From positions 62,001-126,000 of the forward strand of contig JAVKOQ010000132.1 of NCBI GenBank assembly GCA_031835245.1: a stretch of 64,000 nt of DNA. The letters are read 5' to 3'. Below, in pieces: positions 45,774 through 57,536 of the stretch. This stretch comes from Balamuthia mandrillaris (Eukaryota; Discosea; Longamoebia; Balamuthiidae). The notes beneath the pieces were generated by a model, which saw nothing but the letters and a program-made list of their open reading frames with translations, was not told where the DNA came from and did not search any database. The position numbers were made by a program, and so were the translations under genes. Position 1 is the first letter of the stretch, and every line of letters starts with the position of its first letter.

Positions 45774-46949
45774 ATGTTTGCTGGGGGTGCACGGACGGCG
45801 GACGCCCCGGTCCGCCACGCCCGGTGGCCGCCCTACTGCGAGGGCTTCCCCGAGGACTACGCCCTGTGCTCCGAGCTCTTTCCCAACTGGTGCGAGGAGC
45901 TCCAGAACCCCAAGTGCTCCCTCGCTTTTCTCGTCCCTCGCCTCGACGTCACCTCCGTACATCCTTTCTTTCAGCTTCGTCTTCTTCTTTCTTCTTCTAA
46001 CTCTCTCTCTCTCCTCTCTCTTCCTGTTACCTATGATAAGGGCTTCTCCTTGGAGCGTGTGGCCGGCGAGGAATGGCAGCTCTCCCTGTGGACGCACAAG
46101 GAACAGGCGGAGGGAGCTCGGTACGCGTTGGAGCTGGCCGCACGGGCCTCCCGTCACTGCCGAGGCGAGCTCAGCACGTGCGATAAAGATGGGCTTGAGT
46201 ACAGTTTGCGATGGCGCTACGTTCCTTCTTCGGTTTGCTTTCTTCTTCTTTCGTTCTTCGTTCTTGCTCTTCTTCTTGTTCTTCTGCTTCTTGTTCTTGT
46301 AGTTCTTGTTCTTGTTCTTGTTCTTGTTCTTCTTCTTCTTCTTCTTCTTCTTCTTCTTCTTCTTCTTCTTCTTCTTCTTCTTCTGCTGCTTCTTCTTCTT
46401 CTGCTTCTTCTTGTTCTTGTTCTTCTTCTTCTTGTTCTTCTTCTTGTTCTTCTTCTTGTTCTTCTTCTTCTTCTTCTTCTTCTTCTTCTTCTTCTTCTTC
46501 TTCTTCTTGTTCTTGTTCTTTGCTTCTTCTCATAGAGCTTTTCACACAACAACAACATTAGCTGGGGCCAAGGAGACGTTGGAGTAACTATTCGAGAACG
46601 TCCCATTGCGATTTTGTGGTCGGCAAAGCCAAAACTCTGAACCACGTTACCTTGCGTACAAGAGCAAGCTTTGGCTGTAATGCTTTCTTCCGCTTTTCAT
46701 TTTTCATTTTTCTTCTTCTCTCCTTTGTTCTATACTCTCGTTCTTGTTCTTCTGTTCCTTTCCCTTTTCTTTCTTTCTTTCTCTCTTGTCGTATCTTTGT
46801 TATTGTTTTTGTTATTGATGCGTTTTATGCAGTTTCTTTCAGCGTTCCAACGATGGGAACAATGGACGGGTTGAACTATGGAGTGTCCGTATTGGTAAAC
46901 GCGGGGAGATGGACCATCGGAACAGAGGTTCAATCCAGGTTTCGTCTCT

Positions 46950-46980
<31 letters not shown>

Positions 46981-47627
46981 TCTTTTCTAGTTAACATACA
47001 AAAAAACAATGTTTGAATACTCAGAGCTGTCTCTATCCAAATGACTGGCGGTAAAACCTTTTCAACTCAACTGCTTAAATACGAAAGACCGGAATTTGCT
47101 GCCTGTTTCAACATGTCTCTCTCTCTCTCTCCCTCCCTTCCTTCCCCACTCTCAACTAAACCCCTCTCTCTCTCACCAATAGACAAGACCAAGGTCAAAG
47201 AATCATCTCCAGTTTTGTTCTCGCTCCGCCGCTTCTCTTCCAGAAAGGACATACCGAATCCTCCTTCACCGAATCCGCTCCCTCCTCGCCTTCGTCGCTC
47301 ACTTCCTCCAAGTGGCTGACTGGAGCGGAGGCAGAAACTGTTCATTTTGATTGGACGCGGATTTGGCTGAAGCGACTTTCTTTCTCCTCTCGACATCACT
47401 TCTCCTCTTCTTCTTCCTCCCCCTTTTCTGCTTCCTTTGCTTTTGGTTGCGATGTGTTGAACAAAGATGGCATTTGTGCTGCGCCGTTTGACTTTCAGGA
47501 GGTTCGCGGGAGAGTTGGATTCGAGGTGGAACAGATGCTTGCGGGAAGGAGAATGCAAGTGAAGGCAAATGCGCAAGTGAAGGATTTGACCTCTGCTCCT
47601 TCCTTCCAACTTCATTTCCAAGTTTAA
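45774..47627 (+). CDS. Unknown protein with beta-strand-rich C-terminal half
   Basis: Exons 45774-45956, 46041-46220, 46536-46618, 46843-46938, 47025-47114 and 47183-47627 give 358 residues with consistent phases throughout. The start is MFAGGARTADAPVRHARWPP. The second half alternates hydrophobic and polar residues, as in beta-strands of an outer-membrane barrel (LNYGVSVLVNAGRWTIGTEV, RIISSFVLAPPLLFQ, VHFDWTRIWLKRLSF, RGRVGFEVEQMLAGRRMQV, FQLHFQV at the very end). I do not recognise a family; a mitochondrial or plastid-like barrel protein is possible. The exon 3 donor (TG/GTCGGC) is the least certain junction. Intron 2 is a CTT array. Confidence 0.6.
46228..46518 (+). repeat. CTT / TTGTTC trinucleotide array
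   Basis: Fills intron 2 of the unknown gene with TTC, TTG and TGC-type repeat units; pyrimidine-rich on the sense strand. Confidence 0.95.
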
Positions 47628-47686
47628 CAAACAATACAAACATTGTTTTTGTTTTTGGGTTTTAAAAAATAAAGAGAGAGAGCGGA

Positions 47687-48298
47687 TTATAATGCATTGA
47701 GCTGAGTTAAGCCAAAAGCAAGAAACGAACCAAGAAGAGCGCCAAGCTTTACATTGACAACGATGGATGATGGAAATGAATCAGAAAGGTTTAAGAAGAA
47801 GCAGATACGACAAAAATAAGAGGAAGAGGAAGAGGAAGAGGAAGAGGAAGAGGAAGAGGAAGAGGAAGAGGAAGAGGAAGAGGAAGAAGAAGAGGAGGAC
47901 AAGGAAGAAGAATAAGCACAAAAATGAAGGACGAGGAAAAGGTTGCTACCTGGTTTGCAACAGCAACGAAGCGACACGCCCGTTCTGAAAAAGTAGGATT
48001 GTCCCTTCCTGCTTTGATAAATATGATAGTATCCTCATATCCGTTCAAAAACGAGAAGATGGCATTCGCTAAAACAAACAAATGAAGAAGGTTGAGTCAG
48101 GCAACGTAACAGATGGGAAGAAAAGCACAGAAAAGAGAAGCAGAGAATAGAAAACCTACCAATAATTATCAGAAAAGCAGCATGCTCAGGAATAGGAGGA
48201 TTCGAGCTGAAAAAGCAAAGTACAAACACAAACAACCAAAACACAGTCTTGTTTGTTTCACACACGAGAACAAGTCTACATTTAACAATAAAGCAAAC

Positions 48299-48336
<38 letters not shown>

Positions 48337-49875
48337 CAGCAAACCTGGATTGTGCTGAGTGCAATAAGATTGTACGTCTTGAAGAACATGGAAGCAAAAC
48401 GGCCAGCTGCTCCAGAAACAGAGGTAGCGATGCTGAGCCACATCAGCAAGCTTCCAGAGGCCTTATATCCACTTAGGGCATAGGGGTTTATGCCCACCAA
48501 TAAATAATTTATGAAACATATGTACACTTGATCTTTGTAAACGGTAAAGGAAAAGTGGAGAAGAAGAAGAGGAAGGAGAAGAATTGGAAGAACACCTACA
48601 GCAACAGCAGCAACAACAACAAGAAGAAGAACAAGCAAGAAACAAAAAAAAAAGGATACTAAATAGCGGCACGTACGTCCGTCGCAAAACGAAAAGAGCA
48701 GACACAGATCCATTAACAACAGTTGTCTCAACTGCAATATCGCTCCTTGTTTGAATCTTCTCAAGGAGTATTTTGGCAGCAGCAAGTTATAAACAAACAA
48801 TAAGTAGAAAGAAGGAAATCAGGCCAAGAGAGAAGGAAGGAAAGATTACCTCCTCGTCCATAAGACGGTGATGTTCGCTGCCATTAACAATATCGACACC
48901 TCCTGGGCCGTTTTTGTCGTTGTTAGTGCTTGCACTGACAGTCAAATGCGACCGCTGCAACGAAGAGCACCACCCTTGTCTAATGGAGAACCATAGGACC
49001 AGAAAACAACCGAACGACAATCCCAAAAAGCCCGACAATATGTAGAAGAACGTGTCCACGCGAAAGCGTGGATCTCCTCCTGGATTCTTTGTTGCATAGG
49101 GTTGTCAGTTCGCCGTTGAGAGAGCGGAAGGAAACAACAAGATATAGCGAAAAGATGAGAAAAAGCAGAGAAACAGAGAAGAGGAGAAGCACAAGAAAGC
49201 GAGCGCAACAAACTTGAATAAGGGCCAAGAGAACAGGAAGCAAGGCCGTCAATCCGAGACCAGTCGACAGCGCACTGGTGATAGAATCCTGAAAGAGACT
49301 GGCCAAGGGGAAGAACGTGACCACCGAGAAGCAACCCACCAAACCTGACCCTGACGTCAACAGCCACAGCGCCACACTGTGCTGTTGGTGTTCGCTATTG
49401 CCTGCCAAGCGAGAGGTTTTGTCCCAAAACAAAGCGATGAGAATGGAGAGAGCGATGGCAGAGGCTAATGTGGAGGCTACTGCTATAGTGTACCTGTTTT
49501 ATGTTGTGGTGTGTAAGAGAAGCAGTGTGAAGAACCGAATATAGGAGGAGAAGACGAAGACAAAGAAGAAAGAAGAAAACGAAGAAGAAGAAAGAAGAAG
49601 GAGAAGAAGAACAAGAACAACACGAAGAAGAACAAGAAGAACAAGAACAAGAAGGAGAAGGAGAAGGAGAAGCAGAAGCAGAAGAAGAAGAACAAGAAGA
49701 AGAAAAAGAACAAGAACAAGAACAAGAACAAGAACAAGAACAAGAACAAGAAGAAGAACAAGAAGAAGAAGAAGAAGAAGAAGAAGAAGAAGCACAAGAA
49801 GAACAAGAAGAAGAAGAAGAAGAAGAAGAAGAAGAAGAAGAAGAAGAAGAAGAAGAAGAAGAAGAACAACAACAA

Positions 49876-49910
<35 letters not shown>

Positions 49911-50522
49911 AGGAGAAGGAAAAGGAGCAGAAAATGAAGAAGAAGAAAGTGATGAACAAGGAGAAAGAGAAGAGAAGAACAAGAAGAAGAAGATAATGAA
50001 GAACAAGGAAAAGGAGGAGATGCACAAGAAGAAGCATAGAAGAGAAGAGAACGACAAAGACGAAGGAAAAGAGAATTACGAAGTTCTACGCGTGTACTGT
50101 TGCAGCACGACATAAAGGAACGGCAGGACGTTGCCCAGCTGAATAAACACAACGAGGTAGGAGGCCGTCGCTGTGCCTTCCGGCAGCTCTTTGTTGAATA
50201 TCGGCAACTTGTTTTGATGAGTGAACAAAAAAAATGAGGAGGAGGAACGGAAGCGATTAGGTTTGTTTGTTGATCATACCTCCATGAAGAGGGAGTTGAC
50301 GAGCAGCCACGGAGCGATGCCGACCATGAAGAACAAAAAGTGCATGCACCACGAAGACCATTCGAATCGTCGTTTAGTTTGGATTCGAATCCAAGTTGTC
50401 TCCCGCTTTGCGCTCGCAAGATGAGCTTCCATCCTTGTCTGTCCTGTTCCTTCTCCTCCGCCTCTTGGCGTGGACGCTGCGATCAAAGGGGAGGCAGGAG
50501 AGAGCTCCTCCTCCTGGCTCAT
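47687..50522 (-). CDS. SLC52-family riboflavin transporter-like membrane protein
   Basis: Exons 50280-50522, 50098-50207, 49214-49493, 48850-49086, 48677-48731, 48376-48532, 48160-48206, 47950-48068 and 47687-47746 give 435 residues, close to animal RFVT length. The N-terminal span reads GIAPWLLVNSLFMELPIFNK followed by ELPEGTATASYLVVFIQLGN, matching the RFVT pattern (W-x-x-x-N-x-L-x-x-E-L-P, E-L-P-E-G, S-Y-L-x-V-x-I-Q-L-x-N). Further matches: DSITSALSTGLGLTALLPVL ahead of LALIQ (family GEGLSGLLPALVALAQ region), CFINYLLVGINPYAL (FVNALTNGMLPS region) and the last span LGALLGSFLAFGLTQ. About eleven membrane segments are expected. It likely imports riboflavin across the plasma membrane. Protein and transporter class are sure; substrate is by family. 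Confidence 0.84.
49560..50040 (-). repeat. GAA / AAGAAC array in an SLC52-like intron
   Basis: About 480 bp of GAA, GAAC and GGA units on the plus strand, thus TTC-rich on the gene's sense strand, filling intron 2. Confidence 0.95.
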
Positions 50523-50925
50523 CTCGTTTGTTTTTTTTTTTGTTTGTTTGTGGTATTTCACGTCGTCCCACATGAACTCACACCCCAAAAAGAAAGGGTT
50601 CGAAGCCAGACTCTCTCTCTCTCTCCATCAAGATGGTTGCTTTCGTGTTGGATCCTCCTTTGTTGCCTTCCTGCACATTCTTTTCCTTTGTGGAGTGGGT
50701 TAACCCATCATGTGTGCTAGAAGGCACCCAACCTTGTTTGTTCTTTCCATCACAGGAATGGGGAGGAGAAGGAGAGATGATGCTGAACAAGGAGCAAGAG
50801 AGGCAGCAGAGGCAAAGACGGTTGGTCCCACAAAGGAACCAACGTGGGTGGGTGCTTTTTGTGACCATCCAATGCTAGCTTCATCATTGCACACATGAAT
50901 GTCGGCTCTCTCTCTCTCTGTCTCT
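50523..50925. other. Intergenic spacer
   Basis: 403 bp between the SLC52-like start codon and the end of the ankyrin-like gene (both minus strand). It should hold the transporter promoter. No ORF or RNA is supported. Confidence 0.45.
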
Positions 50926-51907
50926 TCAGGCTCTCTCTCTTACCCATTGGAGCACTTCCAAAGCGACCTGCGTGGCGGCATTCGAGGCGGTCTCCTCCTT
51001 CCAAAGGCTCGTGTCTTGGAATCGGGTGGCCCATTGCAACACCCTTAGCCGGGCTTGGATAGCGTTGGCACAAGCCCGCTGGTCCCAAAGGGCAGCCATT
51101 TGCTCTGGCCCATTTCAGCACCTCCAGGTGGCCGTTCCTTGCGGCGTCGGTGCAGGTCCGTTGGTCCCAAGCACAGCCGTTCTCCTTCGCCCACCGCAAC
51201 ACCTCTAAATGACCATTCTTGGCGGCAACGGCGGCAGTTCCAGCATCCCAAGGGCATCCATTCGCTCTGGCCCACTGCAGCACTTCCAAATGGCCGTTCT
51301 CTGCGGCCTTCGTGCAGGTTTGTTGGTCCCAAGGACAACCTTGTTCCCTCGCCCATTGCAACGCGTCCAAGTGACCGTTTCTTGCTGCCTCTGTGCATGT
51401 TTGTTGGTCCCATGGGCATCCGTTTTCTCTCGCCCATTGCAGCACATTCAAACGGCCCTTCTCTGCAGCGAAGACGATGGTCCGCTCATCCCAAGGACAC
51501 CTGTTCTCTCTTGCCCACTTCAGCACTTCCAACTGGCCCTGTGCAGCAGCAAACGCACAAGTCCGCTCATCCCAAGGACATCCGCTCTCCCTGGCCCACT
51601 TCAGCGCTTCCAAGGTTCCATTCCAAGCGGTTGCCAGACAGGTCTCTTCCTTCCAAGGCCAACCGTTTGCTCGCGCCCAGCGCAACGTATTCAAAGAAAA
51701 GGCAGCCCACCGCAGGGAGAGCTTTTGTCGGAGGCCAGCCGGGCTGCAGGCGTACCATCGTCGGCAGGTCCTGGCCGCCACCGCAACCTCTTCTTTGGGT
51801 AGGTTCCCCAGGACAAGAGAGAGCAATTCCACCGGCAAAAGCTCCTCCACCCAGCAGCAGAGAGTTTGGGGTCCTTCTCCATTGCAGTCCCTTCCAGCAA
51901 AAGCCAT
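50926..51907 (-). CDS. F-box protein with ankyrin-like WAR-x-NGCPWD repeats, interrupted by a frameshift
   Basis: Intronless reading from ATG 51907. Residues ~18-55 look like an F-box (EELLPVELLSLVLGNLPKEE, then TCRRWYA), suggesting an SCF ubiquitin-ligase adaptor. About nine 27-residue repeats follow (WARENGCPWDQQTCTEAARN type; GHLEVLQ), the ankyrin-like class expanded in many protists and large viruses. After the eighth repeat the frame changes near 51087-51089: one extra T in CCTTTGGG. In the neighbouring frame the repeats resume (PWDQRACANAIQARLRVLQW, then EETASNAATQVALEVLQWVR) and end at 50926. Without the shift the first frame runs on as non-repeat sequence to about 50750. It is either a recent loss or a sequence error. 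Confidence 0.7.
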
Positions 51908-52262
51908 TCTTCCAGCCTAGCAGTGGTACCTGGTTGTTTTCTTTTCTTTCTTCCGAACACTTTTCTTTTGTCTCACGTGGAAGAATGAAATTACGAAATT
52001 TTACCTGGAATATTTTTGGATTATCGACGAATAATCGTCATTCTATCGTTATTTAGGATAATTTTGGGATATATTAGTTTTAATTATTAATTTTTTACTA
52101 TTTATTATTTTATCCAGAAAATTATCCTCTTTGACGATAGAAATAATGATATTTCATCAAATTTAAGAATTTTTCTCAGCATTCATCGGAGATCGATCGC
52201 GCCCCTTCAGCAAAGAAGAAGTGAAAGAATCGTCTCTAGGGGAGCATGTGGTACGCCAAGAC
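51908..52262. promoter_or_regulatory. AT-rich divergent intergenic region
   Basis: Strongly AT-rich 355 bp between the ankyrin-like gene (leftward) and the sulfotransferase (rightward). It contains several short self-similar words (ATTATCG, CGATAATAAT types) and a GAAATTTTAC word shared with 43.72 kb. No coding. Confidence 0.45.
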
Positions 52263-53607
52263 ATGCACTCTTGGAAGCTTTGCTTCGTTGCGCTGATTCT
52301 CCTCACTGGGTTGTCTCCCTTCTTCTTGCGGCATCTGTCATCCTTCGGCCCATACGCGCCTTCCCCGTCGGCTCCTCCTCTCCTCGTACTTCGCTCCATT
52401 CCTTCCTCCGCCTCCATCCCTGCCGACTGGCAACCCGAGGCAGGGCTTATGCCTGAGAACATCATGCGTTGGTTGAACGTCACTTGGGCAAACGAAAGAG
52501 GTGACGGTCTCCCGTTCCTCGTGTTCCTTCATATTCCTAAGACCGCCGGCTCCTCCATCAAACACATCGTCAAGGAGATCTGTGACAGGAGCGGTGAAGT
52601 GTTGGGTCATCACGAACGGTACGACTTTCTTACCTTCTCTGCAAGAAAGCAGAGACTGTTTTGTGGCCTCAGCGCTCACTTGGGTAAGCTTTTTGCTCTG
52701 TTATTAAGCGAGATGAAACAGAAGAAACATCAGATAGAACTAAAAGCTTGTGTTTAATAAAAAAGGTTATGGAATTCATGAACAACCTGAATGGAAGCTG
52801 CCAGACAGAGAAGTGGCCTACATAACATTCCTTCGAGACCCCATCAGCAGAACCATCTCTCAATACAATTTCTCATCCAAACGACTCAACCAGTCCGACA
52901 CCACGTTCGTTCTCTTGTCAATGATCTCCTTTCCTCTTCTCTCATTCTCTTCTCTCTTTCCACTCCCTTGTGTTCTCTTCAAGCTCGTTTTCAATACATC
53001 GCTAATGTCAAAGAAACAAACCTGCAGAGTACCTTTAGACGCGTGGTTAGATAAACAGGAGCACCAGCCCTTCTCTCCATGGGCCAATCGCAATCCCGCC
53101 GTCTCTCAGCTTACTCGCTTCTGGAACAGCGAAACCGAACGCGGGGCTCTCTCCTTTCCTTCTTCTCCATCTCGCCCTTCTTCATCTGCTTCTAACAACA
53201 CATCAACAACAACCACCAAAGACGATCTTCTTATAGCAAAGTATCGCCTCGTGCATGACATTCAAGTGTTGGGGCTCGTGGAACGTTATCAAGAGTCCAT
53301 CCAGGTGATGGCCTTCAAGTTTGGTGCTCAAAGGATCTCTGCCTTCCGCAGCGTGCAGCAGAACAACCCCTCCACCACCAAGGCTGGATCGAAGATGAGA
53401 GTGGAGGACTTGAGCGAGGAGCAGAGAAGAAGGATCGTGGAGGAGAATCGGTTGGACGTGGAGCTGTACGAGTTTGCAGTGCGCCTGTTTGAGGCGAGGT
53501 ATACAGCGATGGTGAAGGCGGTTCCTGCAAGAAGGCTAAATCCGAGCAGGGAGACATATGAACAGAAGAAGATGCAGAAATGGGTGAAACGGAGGAATAA
53601 AGGATAA
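52263..53607 (+). CDS. Golgi-type membrane sulfotransferase (Sulfotransfer_2-like)
   Basis: Exons 52263-52683, 52766-52904 and 53028-53607 give 379 residues. A type II membrane anchor (KLCFVALILLTGLSPFF, about 4-20) precedes a Pro/Ser stem. The 5'-phosphosulfate loop is LVFLHIPKTAGSSI (about 92-105) and the 3'-phosphate motif is ITFLRDPISRTISQYNF, the two PAPS-binding signatures of carbohydrate sulfotransferases. The last exon has a helical C-terminal region (LVHDIQVLGLVERYQESIQV, RLFEARYTAMVKAV). It should transfer sulfate from PAPS to a glycan or glycoprotein in the Golgi lumen; the acceptor is unknown. Confidence 0.88.
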
Positions 53608-53623
53608 TATTTTCTTCAAAGTG

Positions 53624-56331
53624 TCAGTCAGCAGAAGACAACGATTCTTCTTGTGGAGAGTAGGACGGAGAAGAATATTTCTCCACAAATAGATGGAATA
53701 GATTTGGTTTCTTGAAGCGGGACGCCCACGTCAGGATATCGCTATACACTTGTCCTTTATAGTTTCGGATAAGAAGAAGAAAAGAAGAAGAAGAAGAACA
53801 AGAAGAAGAAGAAGAAGAAGAACAAGAAGAAGAACAAGAGCAGGAAGAAGGAGAAGAATAACAAGAAGAATGAAGCACAAGAACTAACCAACTGTTAAAC
53901 GATGTTGGGCGCTGAGACTGGCTACTTGTTCAATCTGTTCCGTCAGTGGGGCACCTTCATACTTCTCTCCAAAGGTGAAGTACAACAATTCTCTTCCTGC
54001 TTCAGACGCAGCAAGAGCCTGTTGGAAGAACTTAAGTGATTTGTCTCCTCCAAACGCTTTTGGAGTTTGTTAATATAGTTCTTCTCATTTGTTGAAGGGA
54101 GAAGAAGGAAAAGAAAAGGCAGAAAGCAGAAAGACGATAGCATATCGCAGAACGAACCTCCACAACCCCAATTTCCAGTGGCCACCGCCTTTTCCCGGAT
54201 TGTATTTCCCTCTTCTTCTTTCTTTTGGGTTTCTGGCCCTGCTTGCTGTGTCTCGGATGGCTCTTCTTTTTCCTTTTCGCTTTCTTCGTCACTCTCCTGC
54301 TTGTTCTTGTCGCTGTTCCATTGGAAGAACGCGCAGTAGGCCTTGTCCAGGTCACGAAGCACAATGTGACGGCTCCATTGGGATCCTCCAAACGCCACAA
54401 TTGCATCCATCGCCACTATAGATGTTGCTATCTGTCCATTTGAATCTCTGTTGAACAAAGAGTTGGAGAGGTGTCAGGTGGAACAGGGGAACAGAAAAGC
54501 GGAAAGAACAAACCGTGGAGTTGCATCTATATAGTCGCCAGCATAACGCATGTTGAAACCGTAGCCAGCATAACTGCTGTAACGCTCCGCTCCATCAATG
54601 AAGATGACCTCCTCTGGATCCATCTTTGCACAGAACAACCTATTTGTAAGGAAGAAACGATGTAGATAAGAAAAGTGAAGAACGAAGAACGAATGGAAAG
54701 AAATAAGAAAGAGAAAGAACAAAGACATACATTGAAGCCATACACTCTGTCTTAATAGCAAATAAAATCTCTTCTTGTACACATCCCTACCCAGCAATAT
54801 GAAATAAATACATCAGGCAACGTGCAATAGAGATCAAGAAGAGAGGTAACATACACCGTGAAGAACACCTCCACCGATGTACTCATTCGCAAAGTCGGCG
54901 TGCAGCTGCGCAGGTGAGTCCTCGATAGTGCCTCGCTGAAAGGCGCTGATGGAACCTTCGGGAAGGAATGGCTTTGTGCTGTCCTCCCATCTCACCGGAT
55001 GGTGCAATGCTTTCCGTCTGAAAGTTACTTTTCCCTCTGGCACTATTAAACAGGAGGTTAACAACGAAGATTCAAACAAAAAAGAGAGAAAAGATTGAAA
55101 GATTGAAAGAATAGAAAAAGAAAAAGAACCAGATGGGGCTGAGATAGATAGATAGAAAGATTGGAGAGACGCTGGAATAGTGAAGTGAAGAAGAGAAGAG
55201 AACGAGAGAACTAGAAAGTGCGAAAGAAGAGAAGAAAGAACAACAGAGCAAGAAGGAGAAGATAGCAAACTCTTTTCAGCAATGCGGTCAAAGTAATGCA
55301 TAAGGCAACGAGAGATTCCTCTGCCTCCCATCCCACCAGCGAACAACAGCTTAAAGTCAAAGTCAGGAAACCTCACCCTGTCCCCCGAAGAGCTGAAGAA
55401 CCACTCAGGAGCCACCCACAACGTGCCAAAGAAGCCATTCGCCATCAGACAGGCTATTTGCTCTTGACTCAACGTCAACTCTGAAACGTAATAAGAAGAA
55501 GATGATGAAGAAGAAGCACAAGAAGAAGAATAGGAAGGAAGAAGAAGAGGCAATGAGTGTGGAGATGGAAAGAGCTCGGGCAGACGTAAGGCCAGTTTTT
55601 GGAGGAAAGGAAGAGTGTGGTGGAAGAAACGGATGTAGTTGGGGTGGTTGGGGTCATGAAACTCGCTGAAAAAGAAATGAGCAGGGACGCCGGATTGGCG
55701 AATGCCTTCCATCACTGAAAGGAAGAACAAAAAAGAAAGATCAGATGGAAAGGAAAGACAGAGACGAAAAGAAACGTCAATAAGGAAAGAAAGGAACATA
55801 AGAAAGAAGAAGAATAAGAAGAGGTGGGTGGGGGGGGGTGGGGGGGGGGGGGGGGGGGGGGGGGGGGTTGGGGGGGGGGGGGGGGGGGGTGGTGTTGATG
55901 GTACGTACCATGAACCAAGCTGACAGGATCCGGGATGGGTGACTCAAGCAGCTGCCTCATGTTGCTCCAACTCAGTCGTTTGATCTGGGGCATCATAAAC
56001 CTTTTCTTCGGGGGAGTCTGGTTCGCCGAGGCGTTCGCCTTTGGGCCTGTCTCTCGTCCCACATTATTGCTTTTGTTTGCTTCGCCAAGAAGGACTGCCT
56101 GTTGTTCTTCTGGTTGCTGTTCATTCTTGCTGTTGTTCGCTTCATCTTTCTCACCTGCTTCTGTTGTTGCTTCTTCTGCTGGTTGTGGTGGAGACGCCAA
56201 AGGCAGCACAGCAGCTTTGGCCTGGCTTCGGCTTCGGCTTCCGCTTCCGGGACGAAGCAAGGCAAGACCACATAGCGACGGCCTTGGAAGGCATCTATCT
56301 CCTCTTTGGTGAAGGGTAAATACTGCTCCAT
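53624..56331 (-). CDS. PARG: Poly(ADP-ribose) glycohydrolase
   Basis: Hydrolyses poly(ADP-ribose) chains made by PARPs. Exons 55909-56331, 55271-55714, 54855-55042, 54731-54786, 54514-54639, 54158-54447, 53889-54056 and 53624-53754, about 600 residues. Signatures: IKRLSWSNMRQLLESPIPDP, FFHHTLPFLQKLALRLPEL, catalytic loop FANEYIGGGVLHGGCVQEEI (GGG then Gln-Glu-Glu), FIDGAERYSSYAGYGFNMRY, TSIVAMDAIVAFGG, LRDLDKAYCAFF, TGNWGCGAFGGDKSLKF and LTVGQVYSDIL. The first exon starts MEQYLPFTKEEIDAFQGRRY, but its frame must change once before QPEEQQAVLL: a very short intron (donor GTGAGA near 56148) or an indel would do it. All other junction phases agree. Intron 2 carries a ~70-bp poly-G/C tract. The 3' end lies 17 bp from the sulfotransferase stop. 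Confidence 0.93.
55822..55894. repeat. Poly-G tract (about 70 bp)
   Basis: Nearly pure G on the plus strand, broken by a few T, within a PARG intron (C on the sense strand). It is prone to G-quadruplex formation and to sequencing error. Confidence 0.95.
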
Positions 56332-57536
56332 TGTATTGGCGTTTGCGCAGTTTTTTTTTCTTTACAATCAACAACAGCGATACACTCGAAAGAAGCTGAA
56401 CGCAAAACAGCCTTCTTGTGCGACGTTACGCGAAGCTTTTTGGTTATGCGAATGTAACCAGTTAGCCAATAGAAAATCAGAGAACAGGTGTGCTTTCTCC
56501 TCTCTCCTCTCTTTTCTCTCCTCTCTCCCCTCTCCTCTCTCCTCTCTTTGATCTCCCCTCTCCTCTCTCCTCTCCTCTCCTCTCTCCCCTCTCCCCTCTC
56601 CTCTCTCGTCGGGACAAAAAAGAGTAAAAGTCAAATATTTTATTGGAAGTTAAAACAGACTCTCCCGACACACGGGAGATTATCTTTTGTTGCTTGGGTG
56701 CTAGACCAGCTATTTAGTGTGAAGGGGATGGTAAGAAGAAATGGGGTAGAGAAAAAAGAAAAGAAAATAAAATAAAAAGAAAACAATTTTTCCATCAGAT
56801 ATAAATAAAAGGGATTGTTTTTTAATGTCATTCGACAGTCCAAAGTCGGCAAACAATTTCATCATCGTTTGGCATGTTTTCACAAGAGAGAGAGAGAGAG
56901 AGGAGAGAAAGAGAGAGAGGGGAGACTAACCAGTATCTCCGGTTGTTCTAGTTCGTGCCTTCACAAGAACCAAAATTATTGTAAATTAAAACAAAAGGCA
57001 CCACAGAGGGCACTTCACTTCCTTGAGAGAAGAGGCGAAAGCGGAACAATCAGTGTGTACACGCTACCAAATAAGTGGGCCAGAAAGGGCAAGAAAGGAG
57101 GACGCATAAACCCCCTTGCCCAGGATCGCAAGGACCAGAGCCGGAGGGAGAAATAAATCTTATCGCTCCTCCCTTCTAGTCATGCTTGGCCAGCCCTATT
57201 TGTTTTTGGGCAAGGCAGAGTCACTCAGAACTTCGTAGTGAGCAGAAATAAGTGCGGCGGCGTAGGAAGTGTGCAGCGCATTGTCGTGTGGTGTGTGGTG
57301 TGTAGTGTGGTTTGAGGAAAAAAACAAAGAGGGAAAGAGAGAAACAAAAAAGAAAACTCCTTTTTAAGGTGCCTAAAATTTCTTCCTGCCAAATTACCTT
57401 AAACAGAAAAAATTCGAGAAATGTGCACATTCCAATCGCTTGTTTATGGTAGTGGCTTTTTGATTTGCGATTGGACTGATCTGATCAAACGGTAACCTCA
57501 TTGGAATGTTAATTCCAAGCATTCCAAAGCAGAAAC
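56332..57536. promoter_or_regulatory. Divergent intergenic region, PARG / TTI1
   Basis: 1.2 kb. A CTCTCC/CCTCTC minisatellite at 56493-56610, a GA block at 56885-56920 and a GT-type run at 57285-57310. Several short ORFs are simple-sequence readings. No RNA gene is recognised. Confidence 0.5.

Noticed and set aside
55702-55923. ORF encoding a Gly run
   Set aside because: Translation of the poly-G tract in a PARG intron.
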